A stretch of 64,000 nt of DNA from Caballeronia sp. Lep1P3 (GCF_022879595.1 NZ_CP084265.1:1426001-1490000); one strand, 5' to 3'. Positions 10,008-19,324 are shown, numbered from the stretch's first letter. Translations and numbers: made by a program. The notes: a model not told the origin generated them from the sequence alone.

Positions 10008-10580
10008 ATGACCACCACGACTACTACAAAGAAATCTGCCGAACGACTCATAAAAAAATATCCCAATCGTCGGCTGTATGACACGGAGACGAGCACGTAC
10101 ATCACGTTATCCGACGTGAAGCAGCTCGTTCTCGATCAGGAAGACTTCAAGGTGCTCGACGCCAAGTCCAACGACGACCTGACGCGCAGCATCCTTTTGC
10201 AGATCATTCTGGAGGAAGAGAGCGGCGGCTTGCCGATGTTTTCGTCGGTGATGCTTTCGCAGATCATCCGTTTTTACGGCCACGCGATGCAGGGCATGAT
10301 GGGAACGTATCTGGAGAAGAACATCCAGGCGTTCATCGACATCCAGCAGAAGCTGTCCGAGCAAAGCAAGGGCATCTACGACGGCAACGCGCTGAACCCG
10401 GAAGTGTGGTCGCAGTTCATGAACATGCAGGCCCCGATGATGCAGGGCATGATGACGAGCTACATCGAGCAGTCGAAGAACATGTTCGTGCAGATGCAGG
10501 AGCAGATGCAGAATCAGGCGAAGACGATGTTCAATACGTTTCCGTTTCCGGGTGGGGCGCCGACCGGCGAGAAGAAGTGA
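10008..10580 (+). CDS. phaR: Polyhydroxyalkanoate synthesis repressor PhaR
   Basis: A DNA- and PHA-binding regulator that represses phasin genes and its own gene until polymer is made, which then titrates it. 190 residues. The conserved N-terminal DNA-binding domain begins at LIKKYPNRRLYDTETSTY (about 13-30) and runs to ~70; a second conserved helical domain follows with MLSQIIRFYGHAMQGMMG. The C-terminus is Met/Gln-rich and likely amphipathic, suited to contact with polymer. Last gene of the pha cluster, 159 bp after phaB and probably with its own promoter. Confidence 0.96.
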   Translation: MTTTTTTKKSAERLIKKYPNRRLYDTETSTYITLSDVKQLVLDQEDFKVLDAKSNDDLTRSILLQIILEEESGGLPMFSSVMLSQIIRFYGHAMQGMMGTYLEKNIQAFIDIQQKLSEQSKGIYDGNALNPEVWSQFMNMQAPMMQGMMTSYIEQSKNMFVQMQEQMQNQAKTMFNTFPFPGGAPTGEKK

Positions 10581-10789
10581 GGGGCGGTGTGCGGCGCCGC
10601 GGGTTGTCGGTAGGGCGCGGCCGACACGTGCGGCCCGTGGCTTGTTGCAATTCACGGGCGGCAAGCGCACCACTGGTTTTGTGGAGCTGACGCGGCGCTC
10701 AGCGGGCGCGGAAGGTGATTCAGGGCTGCATTGATTGGAGTGCCAAAGCGGTTCTGCAGGTGGTCACGGTCTCCGTGCTTCGGGCGGTT

Positions 10790-10895
10790 CGAAAAAAGCT
10801 GCTTTCTTTGGTTACTTTCTTTGCATGGGAACAGAGTAAGGCGTTAAAGCGCCGACTCCGGTCGACACAAAGAAAGTGCCCCCGCCGGGGAGGCG
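10790..10895 (+). repeat. Dispersed Burkholderiaceae-type intergenic repeat
   Basis: Lies in the 470-bp gap between phaR and rimO. The core is an inverted repeat, ACTTTCTTTG (10814-10823) and CAAAGAAAGT (10868-10877), enclosing two smaller hairpins (GGCG..CGCC and GAC..GTC), preceded by a further GCTTTCTTTG and followed by a GC-rich hairpin. I recognise this sequence type as a common intergenic repeat in Burkholderia-group genomes; that is recollection, not a search. The open frames running through it are not genes. The rest of the gap (10581-10789 and 10896-11050) shows nothing I can identify beyond the expected rimO promoter. Confidence 0.55.
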
Positions 10896-11050
10896 GCTAC
10901 TGCACAAAACGGCAAGACGACGGCAAAAGCAACAAACAAGCGCCCGGATCAAAGCAAAACCCAAAAAAACCGCCAAACCCATTCCGGTTAAAATGGCGGA
11001 TTCGCTCGCCAAGCGAGCGGCAAGCCCCGCGCCACTCCCGAATCTCCCCC

Positions 11051-12439
11051 GTGAATATTCCAGCAAAACCCACCTCCAACGCGCCCGCGCCGAAGATCGG
11101 CATGGTCAGCCTCGGCTGCCCGAAGGCGCTCGTCGATTCCGAACAAATCATCACCCAGCTGCGCGCCGAAGGTTACGAAATCTCCGGCACGTATGACGGC
11201 GCCGACCTCGTCGTCGTGAACACCTGCGGCTTTATCGACGAAGCCGTGCAAGAAAGCCTCGATGCCATCGGCGAGGCGCTCAACGAAAACGGCAAGGTCA
11301 TCGTCACCGGCTGCCTCGGCGCGAAAAAGAGCGCGAGCGGCACGGGTCTCATCGAAGAAGTGCATCCGAAAGTGCTGGCCGTCACCGGTCCGCACGCGAC
11401 CAACGAAGTGATGAACGCGGTGCACGCGCATCTGCCGAAGCCGCACGATCCTTTCGTCGATCTCGTCCCGCCCGCCGGCATCAAGCTCACGCCGCGCCAC
11501 TACGCGTATCTCAAGATTTCCGAAGGCTGCAATCACCGCTGCACGTTCTGCATCATCCCGTCGATGCGCGGCGACCTCGTCTCGCGTCCCGTCGCGGAAG
11601 TCATGATGGAGGCGGAGAATCTCTTCAAGTCGGGCGTAAAGGAACTCCTCGTCATCTCGCAGGACACGAGCGCGTATGGCGTCGACGTGAAATACCGCAC
11701 CGGCTTCTGGAACGGCAAGCCGCTCAAGACGCGCATGACCGAACTCGTCGGCGCGCTCGGCGAACTGGCGGCGCAGTACGGCGCGTGGGTGCGTCTGCAC
11801 TACGTCTATCCGTATCCGAGCGTCGATGAAGTCATCCCGATGATGGCCGAAGGTCCGCTCAAGGGCCATGTGCTGCCGTACCTCGACGTGCCTTTCCAGC
11901 ACGCGCATCCCGACGTCCTGAAACGCATGAAGCGCCCCGCCAACGCCGAAAAGGTGCTGGAGCGCGTGAAGACGTGGCGCGAGATTTGTCCCGATCTGAC
12001 CATCCGAAGCACGTTCATCGCGGGCTTTCCGGGCGAGACCGAAGAGCAGTTTCAAACGCTGCTCGATTTCATCCGCGAGGCGGATCTGGATCGCGTCGGC
12101 TGCTTCGCGTATTCGCCGGTCGAAGGCGCGACGGCCAATGAACTCGACGGCGCGCTGCCCGACGACGTGCGCGAGGAGCGCCGCGCGCGCTTCATGGAGC
12201 TGGCCGAGGAACTGTCGGCGAAACGCATGCAAAAGAAGGTCGGGAAGACGCTGAAAGTGCTCGTCGATGAAATTGGCGCGGAAGGCGGCATCGGGCGCAC
12301 GGCGGCGGATGCGCCGGAAATCGACGGCGTCGTGTATGTCGCGCCGCCGACGAAGGCATCGAAGCGCTACAAGGCCGGCGATTTCGTCTCGGTGAAAATC
12401 ACCGGCGCGGACGGCCACGATCTCTGGGGCGAGGTCTGA
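11051..12439 (+). CDS. rimO: Ribosomal protein uS12 methylthiotransferase RimO
   Basis: A radical-SAM enzyme that adds a methylthio group to the conserved Asp of ribosomal protein S12. 462 residues from a GTG start. It has the N-terminal UPF0004 domain with cluster cysteines in [18 protein letters not shown] and TGCLGAKK, the radical-[11 protein letters not shown] motif and a C-terminal TRAM domain ending in GHDLWGEV. The start is uncertain: GTG 11051 gives the expected family length, while the first in-frame ATG (11102) would remove the first beta-strand. The next gene begins 3 bp after the stop, so rimO and the kinase are in one transcript. Confidence 0.95.
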   Translation: MNIPAKPTSNAPAPKIGMVSLGCPKALVDSEQIITQLRAEGYEISGTYDGADLVVVNTCGFIDEAVQESLDAIGEALNENGKVIVTGCLGAKKSASGTGLIEEVHPKVLAVTGPHATNEVMNAVHAHLPKPHDPFVDLVPPAGIKLTPRHYAYLKISEGCNHRCTFCIIPSMRGDLVSRPVAEVMMEAENLFKSGVKELLVISQDTSAYGVDVKYRTGFWNGKPLKTRMTELVGALGELAAQYGAWVRLHYVYPYPSVDEVIPMMAEGPLKGHVLPYLDVPFQHAHPDVLKRMKRPANAEKVLERVKTWREICPDLTIRSTFIAGFPGETEEQFQTLLDFIREADLDRVGCFAYSPVEGATANELDGALPDDVREERRARFMELAEELSAKRMQKKVGKTLKVLVDEIGAEGGIGRTAADAPEIDGVVYVAPPTKASKRYKAGDFVSVKITGADGHDLWGEV

Positions 12440-12442
12440 GCG

Positions 12443-13369
12443 ATGACGCCGGACACTGCCCAGATCCTCGCGCTCGGCGAGGCGATGATCGAGTTCAATC
12501 AGGCAACGCGCGACGAGCCGAACTATCTGCAAGGCTTCGGCGGCGATGTTTCGAATTTCCTGATCGCGGCGGCGCGGCAGGGCGCGAGGACGGGCTTCGT
12601 GTCGGCGGTCGGCAGCGATCATTTCGGGCAACTGCTGCTCGATCTGTGGCGCGCCGAGAACGTCGATACAACGGCCGTGCGCGTCGAGAATGAAGCGCCC
12701 ACCGGCGTCTACTTCGTATCGCACGGCGCGAGCGGGCATCGCTTCGACTATCTGCGCGCGGGCTCGGCGGCAAGCCGCTATGCGCCGTCGCACTTGCCGC
12801 TCGACGCCATCGCCGCGGCGAAGGTTCTGCATCTGTCGGGCATCAGCCTCGCGATCGGCGTATCCGCGTGCGATGCCGCGTTCGCCGCGATCGAGCACGC
12901 GCGCGCGCACGGCGTCAAAGTCAGCTTCGACACGAACCTGCGGCTCAAGCTGTGGCCGCTCGCCCGCGCCCGCGCGGTCATGCTCGAAGCGATCAGCGCG
13001 AGCGACATCTGCCTGCCGAGCTGGGACGACGTCACGGTGCTGACCGGTCACGAAGACAAAGACGCCATCGTGGATGCGCTGCTGGCGCTCGGGCCCAGGA
13101 TCGTCGCGCTCAAGCTGGGCAAGGAAGGCGCGTATATCGCGACGCCCGCCGAGCGGCGCGTGGTGCCGGGACGCGTCGTGAACGCCGTCGATGCCACCGG
13201 CGCGGGCGACTGTTTCGGCGGCGCGTTCATTGCGCGGATCGTCGCGGGCGATGATCCCTTCGCGGCGGCGCATTACGCGAACGTCGCGGCGGCGCTGTCG
13301 ACGCAAGGCTTCGGCGCGGTCGCACCGATTCCGGATCGCGCGGCGGTCGAGCGCGCGCTCACGCACTAA
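12443..13369 (+). CDS. kdgK: PfkB-family sugar kinase, probably 2-keto-3-deoxygluconate kinase
   Basis: A ribokinase-fold carbohydrate kinase of 308 residues. The N-terminal GGDVSNFLIAAARQG replaces the family's first signature, and the C-terminal DATGAGDCFGGAF carries the catalytic base Asp and anion hole. Overall pattern (LGEAMIEFNQ, FDTNLRLKLWP) resembles KdgK, which phosphorylates 2-keto-3-deoxygluconate for the Entner-Doudoroff route. It sits between rimO and bktB with 3 bp and 25 bp gaps, a context that says nothing specific about substrate. A different kinase (kguK) is in the 2-ketogluconate operon at 45.7 kb. Confidence 0.8.
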   Translation: MTPDTAQILALGEAMIEFNQATRDEPNYLQGFGGDVSNFLIAAARQGARTGFVSAVGSDHFGQLLLDLWRAENVDTTAVRVENEAPTGVYFVSHGASGHRFDYLRAGSAASRYAPSHLPLDAIAAAKVLHLSGISLAIGVSACDAAFAAIEHARAHGVKVSFDTNLRLKLWPLARARAVMLEAISASDICLPSWDDVTVLTGHEDKDAIVDALLALGPRIVALKLGKEGAYIATPAERRVVPGRVVNAVDATGAGDCFGGAFIARIVAGDDPFAAAHYANVAAALSTQGFGAVAPIPDRAAVERALTH

Positions 13370-13394
13370 TCCATAACCAAAAGGAGACGACAAG

Positions 13395-14579
13395 ATGCAG
13401 CGCGAAGTGGTGGTGGCAAGCGGTGTGCGTACCGCAATCGGCGATTTCGGCGGCGCGCTCAAGGACTTCACGCCGACCGATCTCGGCGCGCGCGTCGTGC
13501 GCGAGGTGCTCTCGCGTGCGCGCGTGGAGGGCGACGAAGTCGGGCATGTGGTCTTCGGCAATGTGATCCAGACGGAGCCGCGCGACATGTATCTCGCGCG
13601 CGTCGCGGCGCTCGATGGCGGCGTCGCGCAGCACGCGCCCGCGCTTACGGTGAACCGGCTGTGCGGCTCGGGCTTGCAGGCGATCGTTTCGGCGTCGCAG
13701 TCCATCTTGCTCGGCGATGCCGACATCGCCATCGGCGGCGGCGCGGAAAGCATGAGCCGCGCGCCCTACGTGATGCCCGCCGCGCGCTTCGGCCAGCGCA
13801 TGGGCGACGCGCGCGTCGTCGACATGATGCTCGGCGCGCTCAACGACCCGTTCGGCAAAATCCATATGGGCGTGACTGCGGAGAACGTCGCGGGCAAGTA
13901 CGGCATTACGCGCGAGGCGCAGGACGCGCTCGCGCTCGAATCGCACCGGCGCGCGGCGAGGGCCATCGAAGCCGGTTACTTCAGGGATCAGATTCTGCCG
14001 ATCACGCTGGCATCGAAGAAAGGCGACACCGTCTTCGAGCGCGACGAGCACGTCCGCATGAACGCGAGCGCCGAAGACTTCGCGAAGCTCAAGCCCGTGT
14101 TCGCGAAGGAAAACGGCACGGTGACGGCCGGCAACGCGTCGGGCATCAACGACGCGGCGGCGGCCGTCGTGCTGATGGAGCGCAGCGTGGCCGACAAGCG
14201 CGGCGTGCGGCCGCTCGCGCGCCTCGTCGCTTATGCGCACGCGGGCGTCGATCCGAATTTCATGGGCATCGGCCCGGTGCCCGCTACGCAAAAGGCGCTC
14301 GAGCGCGCGGGCCTGACGGTCGACGATCTCGATGTCATCGAAGCCAACGAAGCGTTCGCCGCGCAAGCGTGCGCGGTCGCGCAGGAACTGAAGCTCGACC
14401 CCGCGAAGGTCAATCCGAACGGCTCGGGCATTTCGCTCGGGCATCCGATCGGCGCGACCGGCGCGCTCATCACCGTGAAGGCGCTTTACGAGCTGCAGCG
14501 CATCGGCGGGCGCTATGCGCTCGTGACCATGTGCATCGGCGGCGGGCAAGGCATCGCGGCGATTTTCGAGCGCATCTGA
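13395..14579 (+). CDS. bktB: Beta-ketothiolase BktB
   Basis: A 394-residue thiolase very similar along its whole length to BktB of Cupriavidus necator, including GNVIQTEPRDMYL and the ending MCIGGGQGIAAIFERI. Active residues are Cys90 (NRLCGSG), His of GHPIGATG and Cys380. BktB accepts longer acyl-CoAs than PhaA and in Cupriavidus supplies 3-ketovaleryl-CoA for copolymer synthesis; also usable in beta-oxidation. It has a strong AAGGAGA ribosome site and is not adjacent to phaCAB. It gives this strain two thiolases within 6 kb. Confidence 0.92.
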   Translation: MQREVVVASGVRTAIGDFGGALKDFTPTDLGARVVREVLSRARVEGDEVGHVVFGNVIQTEPRDMYLARVAALDGGVAQHAPALTVNRLCGSGLQAIVSASQSILLGDADIAIGGGAESMSRAPYVMPAARFGQRMGDARVVDMMLGALNDPFGKIHMGVTAENVAGKYGITREAQDALALESHRRAARAIEAGYFRDQILPITLASKKGDTVFERDEHVRMNASAEDFAKLKPVFAKENGTVTAGNASGINDAAAAVVLMERSVADKRGVRPLARLVAYAHAGVDPNFMGIGPVPATQKALERAGLTVDDLDVIEANEAFAAQACAVAQELKLDPAKVNPNGSGISLGHPIGATGALITVKALYELQRIGGRYALVTMCIGGGQGIAAIFERI

Positions 14580-14602
14580 AGTCTGTATCGAAGGAAACAA
14601 GC

Positions 14603-15295
14603 ATGAACGAAGCAAAGAGCCGCGCGCGTTGTACGACGGCGCGTGCGACGGCGCGTGCGACGGCGCGCACGGCGGCGCGCACGGTGATCGCGGGCGCTTC
14701 GGCGCTCGTGGCGCTCGCGGCGGTTTGCGTGCTCGCGGGCTGCAATTCGCCGATGCCGCGCGATGACGCGACGTCTCAGGCCACGCCGAAAGGCGAGGCC
14801 TACGGCGCGGACCGCGCGATAGCGACGCTCGCGCTGCCGGCGCAGAAGCCGTTGTCGCCGAACCCGGAATACGCGCGGTTTCCGCGCTACGTCGGCACGC
14901 TCGGCGGACGGCAGATCGAAATGAAGCTCGGCGCGAAGACCGACGAACCGTCCGGCGTGCATGGCGAATATCGCTTCGTCGGCAGTCAGTCGGTGATCCT
15001 CCTCGCCGGCGACCGCGACGGCGAAACGCTCGAGATCGAAGAATCGAACGACGGCACCCATATCACCGGCAACTGGGTCGGCAAGTTCGAGGCGGACGGC
15101 AGCGTCTCGGGCGAGCGCATGGACCCGGACGATTCGAACGCGCAGCCCTTCGAATTGCGGCCTGCGGTGGGCGGTGCCAAGTCCGCCGCGCCCGCCGCTT
15201 CCGCCGCTCCCGCCGCACCTTCGCTGGAACCGGCGCCGCCTGCGCCGCCGCGCAATGCCGTCGGCGGGACGAGCAACGTCATCATCGGCGAGTAA
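14603..15295 (+). CDS. Putative lipoprotein of unknown function
   Basis: A 230-residue protein with a long Ala/Arg/Thr-rich N-terminus (residues 1-25), a hydrophobic stretch and a lipobox LAGC near residue 48. The middle part (about 90-180) is a beta-rich domain with repeated Gly turns (YVGTLGGRQIEMKLG, GEYRFVGSQSVILLAG). The C-terminus is Ala/Pro-rich. The N-terminal extension is encoded by a 12-bp tandem repeat, so the n-region is unusually long for a lipoprotein; a later start is possible but no ATG is near. It follows bktB by 23 bp and is closed by a good terminator. Function unknown. Confidence 0.75.
   Translation: MNEAKSRARCTTARATARATARTAARTVIAGASALVALAAVCVLAGCNSPMPRDDATSQATPKGEAYGADRAIATLALPAQKPLSPNPEYARFPRYVGTLGGRQIEMKLGAKTDEPSGVHGEYRFVGSQSVILLAGDRDGETLEIEESNDGTHITGNWVGKFEADGSVSGERMDPDDSNAQPFELRPAVGGAKSAAPAASAAPAAPSLEPAPPAPPRNAVGGTSNVIIGE
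14629..14684 (+). repeat. 12-bp tandem repeat inside lipoprotein signal region
   Basis: About 4.7 copies of a 12-bp unit close to GCGTGCGACGGC, the last two diverged. In frame it encodes the ATAR-like repeat before the signal peptide hydrophobic core. Copy-number change would alter the length of the positively charged n-region without a frameshift. Confidence 0.8.
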
Positions 15296-15316
15296 CGCGT
15301 CTCTCGCTCAAATTCG

Positions 15317-15359
15317 CGCCGCCCGTCGCTATCGCTTGCGGGCGGCGTTTCTCTTTTTT
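15317..15359 (+). terminator. Rho-independent terminator after the lipoprotein gene
   Basis: Perfect 9-bp stem CGCCGCCCG / CGGGCGGCG with a 13-nt loop, followed by a T-rich tract (TTTCTCTTTTTT). It ends 21 bp before metC, so metC probably has its own promoter or relies on read-through. Confidence 0.8.
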
Positions 15360-15379
15360 CTACACCGCCTGGCAACTCC

Positions 15380-16573
15380 ATGACCGATTCCAGCAGCAAG
15401 GACCGCGACCTGCAAACGCGCATCGTGCAACCGGCCGACCGCATCACGCCCGGCTTCGAGTCGTTCGCCGTGCCGGTGGCGCGGGCATCGACCGTCGTGT
15501 TTCCCGATCTCGCGACGATGCGCGCGCTCGTCTGGAGCGACGACTCGAAGTGGCGCTACGGGCTGCACGGCACGCCGACGACGATCGCGCTCGCGCAGCG
15601 GCTCGCGGCCATCGAAGGCGGCGAGCATGCGCTGTTGCAGCCGTCGGGACTTGCCGCGATTTCCAACGTGTATTTCGGGCTCGTCAAGGCGGGCGATCAC
15701 GTCCTCGTGCCGGACAACGCGTATTCGCCCAATCGCGAGCACGCGGACTGGCTGGCGGCGGATTTCGGCCTCGAAGTCAGCTATTACGATCCGATGACCG
15801 GCGCGGGCATCGCCGATGCGATCCGCGCGAACACCAAGCTCATCTGGCTCGAAGCGCCCGGCTCGGTGACGATGGAAGTGCAGGACGTGCCGGCGATCGT
15901 GGCGGTTGCGCGCGCGCGCGGTATCGTGACGGCGATCGACAACACGTACTCGGCGGGGCTCGCGTTTAGGCCGTTCGATCACGGCGTCGATATTTCGGTG
16001 CAGGCGCTGACGAAGTACCAGTCGGGCGGCAGCGACATCCTGATGGGCGCGACGATCACGCGCGACATCGAACTGCACAAGAAGCTCAAGCGCGCGCGCA
16101 TGCGGCTTGGCATCGGCGTGTCGGCGGACGATGCATCGCTCGTGCTGCGCAGCCTGCCGTCGATGAAACTGCGCTACGAAGCCCACGACCGTTCGGCGCT
16201 CGCGCTCGCGCACTGGCTGAAGACGCGCCCGGAAGTGGCGGCCGTGCTGCATCCGGCGCTCGAGGATTGCCCCGGCCATGCGTTCTACGAGCGCGATTTC
16301 TCGGGCGGCGCGGGCGGCCTGTATTCCATCGTGTTCGATGCCCGCTACAGCGCCGCGCAGGTCGATGCCTTCGTCGAGGCGCTGGAGTTGTTCTCGATCG
16401 GCTGGAGTTGGGGCGGCGCGCACAGTCTTGCGATGCCGTACAACGTGCGCTCGATGCGCACGGCGTCGCAATGGCCGCACGAGGGCGTGCTCGTGCGGTT
16501 TTACATCGGGCTGGAAAGCGAGGCGGATTTGCGCGCGGACATCGAAGCCGCGCTCGCGAAGGCGCTTGCCTGA
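15380..16573 (+). CDS. metC: Cystathionine beta-lyase MetC
   Basis: PLP enzyme that splits cystathionine to homocysteine, pyruvate and ammonia in methionine synthesis. 397 residues of the Cys/Met metabolism PLP family: the cofactor-binding YGLHGTPTT, the phosphate-holding QPSGLAAIS, the Asp of AIDNTYSAG and the Schiff-base Lys in ALTKYQSGGSD. FSIGWSWGGAHSL near the C-terminus is characteristic of MetC of this group. The convergent serB stops 21 bp beyond its stop. Confidence 0.93.
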   Translation: MTDSSSKDRDLQTRIVQPADRITPGFESFAVPVARASTVVFPDLATMRALVWSDDSKWRYGLHGTPTTIALAQRLAAIEGGEHALLQPSGLAAISNVYFGLVKAGDHVLVPDNAYSPNREHADWLAADFGLEVSYYDPMTGAGIADAIRANTKLIWLEAPGSVTMEVQDVPAIVAVARARGIVTAIDNTYSAGLAFRPFDHGVDISVQALTKYQSGGSDILMGATITRDIELHKKLKRARMRLGIGVSADDASLVLRSLPSMKLRYEAHDRSALALAHWLKTRPEVAAVLHPALEDCPGHAFYERDFSGGAGGLYSIVFDARYSAAQVDAFVEALELFSIGWSWGGAHSLAMPYNVRSMRTASQWPHEGVLVRFYIGLESEADLRADIEAALAKALA

Positions 16574-16594
16574 CGCGCTGCGTCAGAAGAGGCG

Positions 16595-17434
16595 TCAGAA
16601 TAGGCGCAAGAGGCCGTCGAGCCCGACGAAGTTGAACGCGAGGCTCGCGGCCTGCCGCACGACGGGCTTTGCGCGAAACGCCACCGACATGCCGGCTTCG
16701 GCCATCATCTTGAGGTCGTTCGAGCCGTCGCCCATCGCGATGGCGCGGCTCGGCTCGATCCCGATCTTGTCGCACGTTTCGCGCAGCGTGCGAGCCTTCA
16801 CGTCGGCATTCACGATCTCGCCGATGACCTTCCCGGTCAGTTTCCCATCGATGATTTCGAGCGTATTCGCGCGCGTGTAATCCAGTCCGAGCCGGGTTTT
16901 GAGCCGTTCCGTGAAGAACGTGAAGCCGCCCGAAACGAGCAGCGTCTTCAGGCCCGCGGCGCGGGCGCCATCGAGCATGCGCTCCGCACCCGGCGAAAGG
17001 CGCAGACGTTCCTCGTAGACGCGCTCGAGCGCGCTCGCGTCGAGTCCCTTCAGCAGTGCGACACGGCGCGTCAGGCTTTCGTTGAAGTCCTTGATCTCGC
17101 CGCGCATCGACGCTTCCGTGATCGCAGCGACTTCCGCCTTCAGCCCGCAAAAGTCCGCAATCTCGTCGATGCACTCGATCGTGATGAGCGTCGAATCCAT
17201 GTCCATCGCGACAAGGCCGAAGTCCGAAAGCCGCGCCTGCGGTTCGATATACGCGTAGTCGAGCGAGTGAGCGCCGCAATAGGCGTCGATGTCCGGCCGC
17301 TGGAGCGGGTCGACATCGACGAGGCGCAGGACCGTGTCGTCCATGCGCGCGATGTCGCGTGATCGGGAGAGGGCGGCGAGCGGCTTCAGATGCGAATCGG
17401 CGATAGGGGCGGGGCTTTGAATGACGAGGTTCAT
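16595..17434 (-). CDS. serB: Phosphoserine phosphatase SerB
   Basis: Last step of serine synthesis, dephosphorylating phosphoserine. A 279-residue HAD-superfamily enzyme with motif I DMDSTLI (nucleophile and acid Asp), motif II SGGF and motif III/IV GDGSNDLKMM. The N-terminal ~75 residues are the short regulatory part seen in SerB. The start at 17434 gives the proper N-terminus MNLVIQS; the frame stays open far upstream only because the adjoining tandem repeat array happens to lack stops in that frame. The array lies directly in its 5' region. Confidence 0.94.
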   Translation of the reverse strand: MNLVIQSPAPIADSHLKPLAALSRSRDIARMDDTVLRLVDVDPLQRPDIDAYCGAHSLDYAYIEPQARLSDFGLVAMDMDSTLITIECIDEIADFCGLKAEVAAITEASMRGEIKDFNESLTRRVALLKGLDASALERVYEERLRLSPGAERMLDGARAAGLKTLLVSGGFTFFTERLKTRLGLDYTRANTLEIIDGKLTGKVIGEIVNADVKARTLRETCDKIGIEPSRAIAMGDGSNDLKMMAEAGMSVAFRAKPVVRQAASLAFNFVGLDGLLRLF

Positions 17435-17521
17435 CGACGACGGTTCAGTGTGATTACACGCGAAACGCATATTGTACGGGGCTTGGCGCGGTGGTCCTTG
17501 ATCGGCGCGGGCGTTTCGGCT

Positions 17522-18233
17522 GGGATTTTGCATGCGGCATGCGGCGCGCAAAATGCCATTTTGTCGACGCCGACTGCCGGCGTTGTCATCGGACGCTTGG
17601 CGATGGCTTGCGAGCGCATCGCGCGTGCGGACCGGCGGCATGCCGCCTTCAAGATGCCATCTGTTAACGCCGACTGCCAGCGAAGTCATCGGACGCTTGG
17701 CGATGTTTTGCCGGCGCATCAAGCGTGTCGAGTGGCATTTTGCATGCGGCATTCTGCGCGCAAAATGCCGTCCTGCTCGCGCCGACTGCGGCGAAGTCAT
17801 CGGACGCTTGGCGATGTGCTGCCAGCGCATCACGCGTGTGGGTCGGCATTTTGCATGCGGCATGCTGCGCTCAAAATGCCATCCTGCTCACGCCGACTGC
17901 CGGCCAAGTCATCGGACGCGTGTCGATGTCATGCCAGCGCATCACGCGTATCCGACTAGCATTTTGCACGCGGCCATGCCGCGCTCAAATTGCCATCTTG
18001 CTCACGCCGACTGCCGGCGAAGTCATCGGACGCTTGGCGATGTGCTGCCAGCGCATCACGCGTGTGCGTCGGCATTTTGCATGCGGCATGCCGTGCTTAA
18101 AATGCCATCCTCCTCGCGCCGACTGCAGTGAAGTCCGGACGCTTGGCGATGTTTTGCCAGCGCATCACGCGTGTGCGTCGGCATTTTGCATGCGGCATGC
18201 TGCGTTCAAAATCCCATCCCGATCACGCCGTCG
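17522..18233. repeat. Seven-unit tandem array of ~111-bp structured repeats
   Basis: Fills most of the 822-bp gap between serB and the LysR gene. Unit starts are near 17522, 17634, 17734, 17845, 17958, 18071 and 18180, giving periods of 100-113 bp; the last unit is cut short. Each unit opens with a hairpin (arms GGCATTTTG and CAAAATGCC around GCATGCGGCATGC), has a second hairpin CGCCG-N5-CGGCG, then a conserved block (GTCATCGGACGCTTGGCGATG) and GCCAGCGCATCACGCGTG. Unit 2 has lost the first arm but carries a 14-bp perfect palindrome (17634-17647) instead. Open frames through the array exist in several frames but show no coding character. The remaining 17435-17521 is presumably the serB leader and promoter. 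Confidence 0.9.
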
Positions 18234-18256
18234 GACCGACGGTGCGATCGCGCCCA

Positions 18257-19210
18257 TCACCGCATTACCTCGGCCGGATTCACATCCCAATAAGGCGGCT
18301 CGCCGAACTGCTCCGCCAGAAAGTCGGTAAACGCGAGCGTCTTCGGCGGTACGAACGCGCGGCTCGGGTACACCGCCCAGATCGCGACCGTCTGCGCGAG
18401 CGGATAGTCGTCGAGCACGGTGACGAGTTCCCCGCTCGCGAGAAGCGGCGCCACGCTCCACGTCGATTTCAGCCCGATGCCGATGCCCGCCGCGAGCGCA
18501 TCGCGAATCACTTCGCCGTTGTCGGTGACGAGCCGTCCCGACACGCGCACGTCGATGACGCCCGTCGGCGTGACGAAACTCCAGTCGCGCTGGTCCGCGA
18601 GAATCACGCACTCGTGCTGGGCGAGGTCGGCGGGATGGCGCGGCGCGCCGTGCTTCTCGATGTAAGCCGGCGATGCGCAGAGCACGCGGCGATTGCTCGC
18701 GAGCCTGCGCGCGACGAGCGTCGAATCCTTGAGCGCACCGATCCGCACCGCGAGATCGATGCCTTCGTCGACGAGATCGACGATCTGGTCGGTCATGCGC
18801 AGATCGATGCTCACGCCGGGATACTGCCGCAGAAACGCGGGAATGAGCGGCGAGACGTGCTGACGGCCGAGCGACGAGGGCATCGTCACGCGCAGGCGTC
18901 CGTGCGGCTCGGCCTTCGCGCGCCCGACCGACGCGCGCGCGGCTTCCGCCGCATCGAGCAGTGCGCGCGCGTGAGTCACGAAAATTTCGCCTTCCTGCGT
19001 GACGCTCACGCGCCGCGTCGTCCGATGCAGGAGCCGCGCGCCCAGCATGCGTTCGAGCCCGGCGATGCGCGCGCTCGCCACCGCCGGCGACAAGCCGAAC
19101 TCGCGCGCCGCCGACGACAGGTTCGCAAGCGCCGCCGCCCGCACGAACAAGCCGACATCGAGCAGATTCAGCCGCTCCCGCGCATTTCCTTCCACCCACG
19201 CGTCGCTCAT
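18257..19210 (-). CDS. LysR-family transcriptional regulator
   Basis: 317 residues: N-terminal winged helix-turn-helix (about 15-75, FVRAAALANLSSAAREFGLSPAVASARIAGLE) and a LysR substrate-binding domain. It is divergent from the zinc-type oxidoreductase gene with a 114-bp gap, the usual arrangement of a LysR regulator with its target. The effector is unknown. The DsdC/CrgA-like features (RRVSVTQEG, short C-terminus) match regulators of reductase genes, but that is not specific. Confidence 0.9.
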   Translation of the reverse strand: MSDAWVEGNARERLNLLDVGLFVRAAALANLSSAAREFGLSPAVASARIAGLERMLGARLLHRTTRRVSVTQEGEIFVTHARALLDAAEAARASVGRAKAEPHGRLRVTMPSSLGRQHVSPLIPAFLRQYPGVSIDLRMTDQIVDLVDEGIDLAVRIGALKDSTLVARRLASNRRVLCASPAYIEKHGAPRHPADLAQHECVILADQRDWSFVTPTGVIDVRVSGRLVTDNGEVIRDALAAGIGIGLKSTWSVAPLLASGELVTVLDDYPLAQTVAIWAVYPSRAFVPPKTLAFTDFLAEQFGEPPYWDVNPAEVMR

Positions 19211-19324
19211 GATTCGATGGCTTTCCCGAAAAATGTTTCATCGATTATGGCGGTTTTGCGCAAACGCGGCGCGGGCTACCATGCGCCTGACGTATTCACG
19301 GACATCTCGAAACAGGAAACCATC

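Noticed and set aside
10715..11050. A longer RimO with an N-terminal extension through the upstream repeat
   Set aside because: The extension reads through a dispersed intergenic repeat and would give about 110 residues absent from RimO proteins.
17435..17863. An N-terminal extension of SerB running into the repeat array
   Set aside because: The frame is open only because the repeats lack stops in that phase; SerB has its normal start at 17434 and the extension has no coding character.
17522..18233. CRISPR array
   Set aside because: Units are ~111 bp with no alternation of short identical repeats and unique spacers, and there are no cas genes.
17532..18330. Repeat-encoded proteins across the 17.5-kb array on both strands
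   Set aside because: Several frames are open at once, periods are not consistently multiples of three (111, 113, 113, 109), there are no ribosome sites, and the amino acid pattern is only the DNA repeat.
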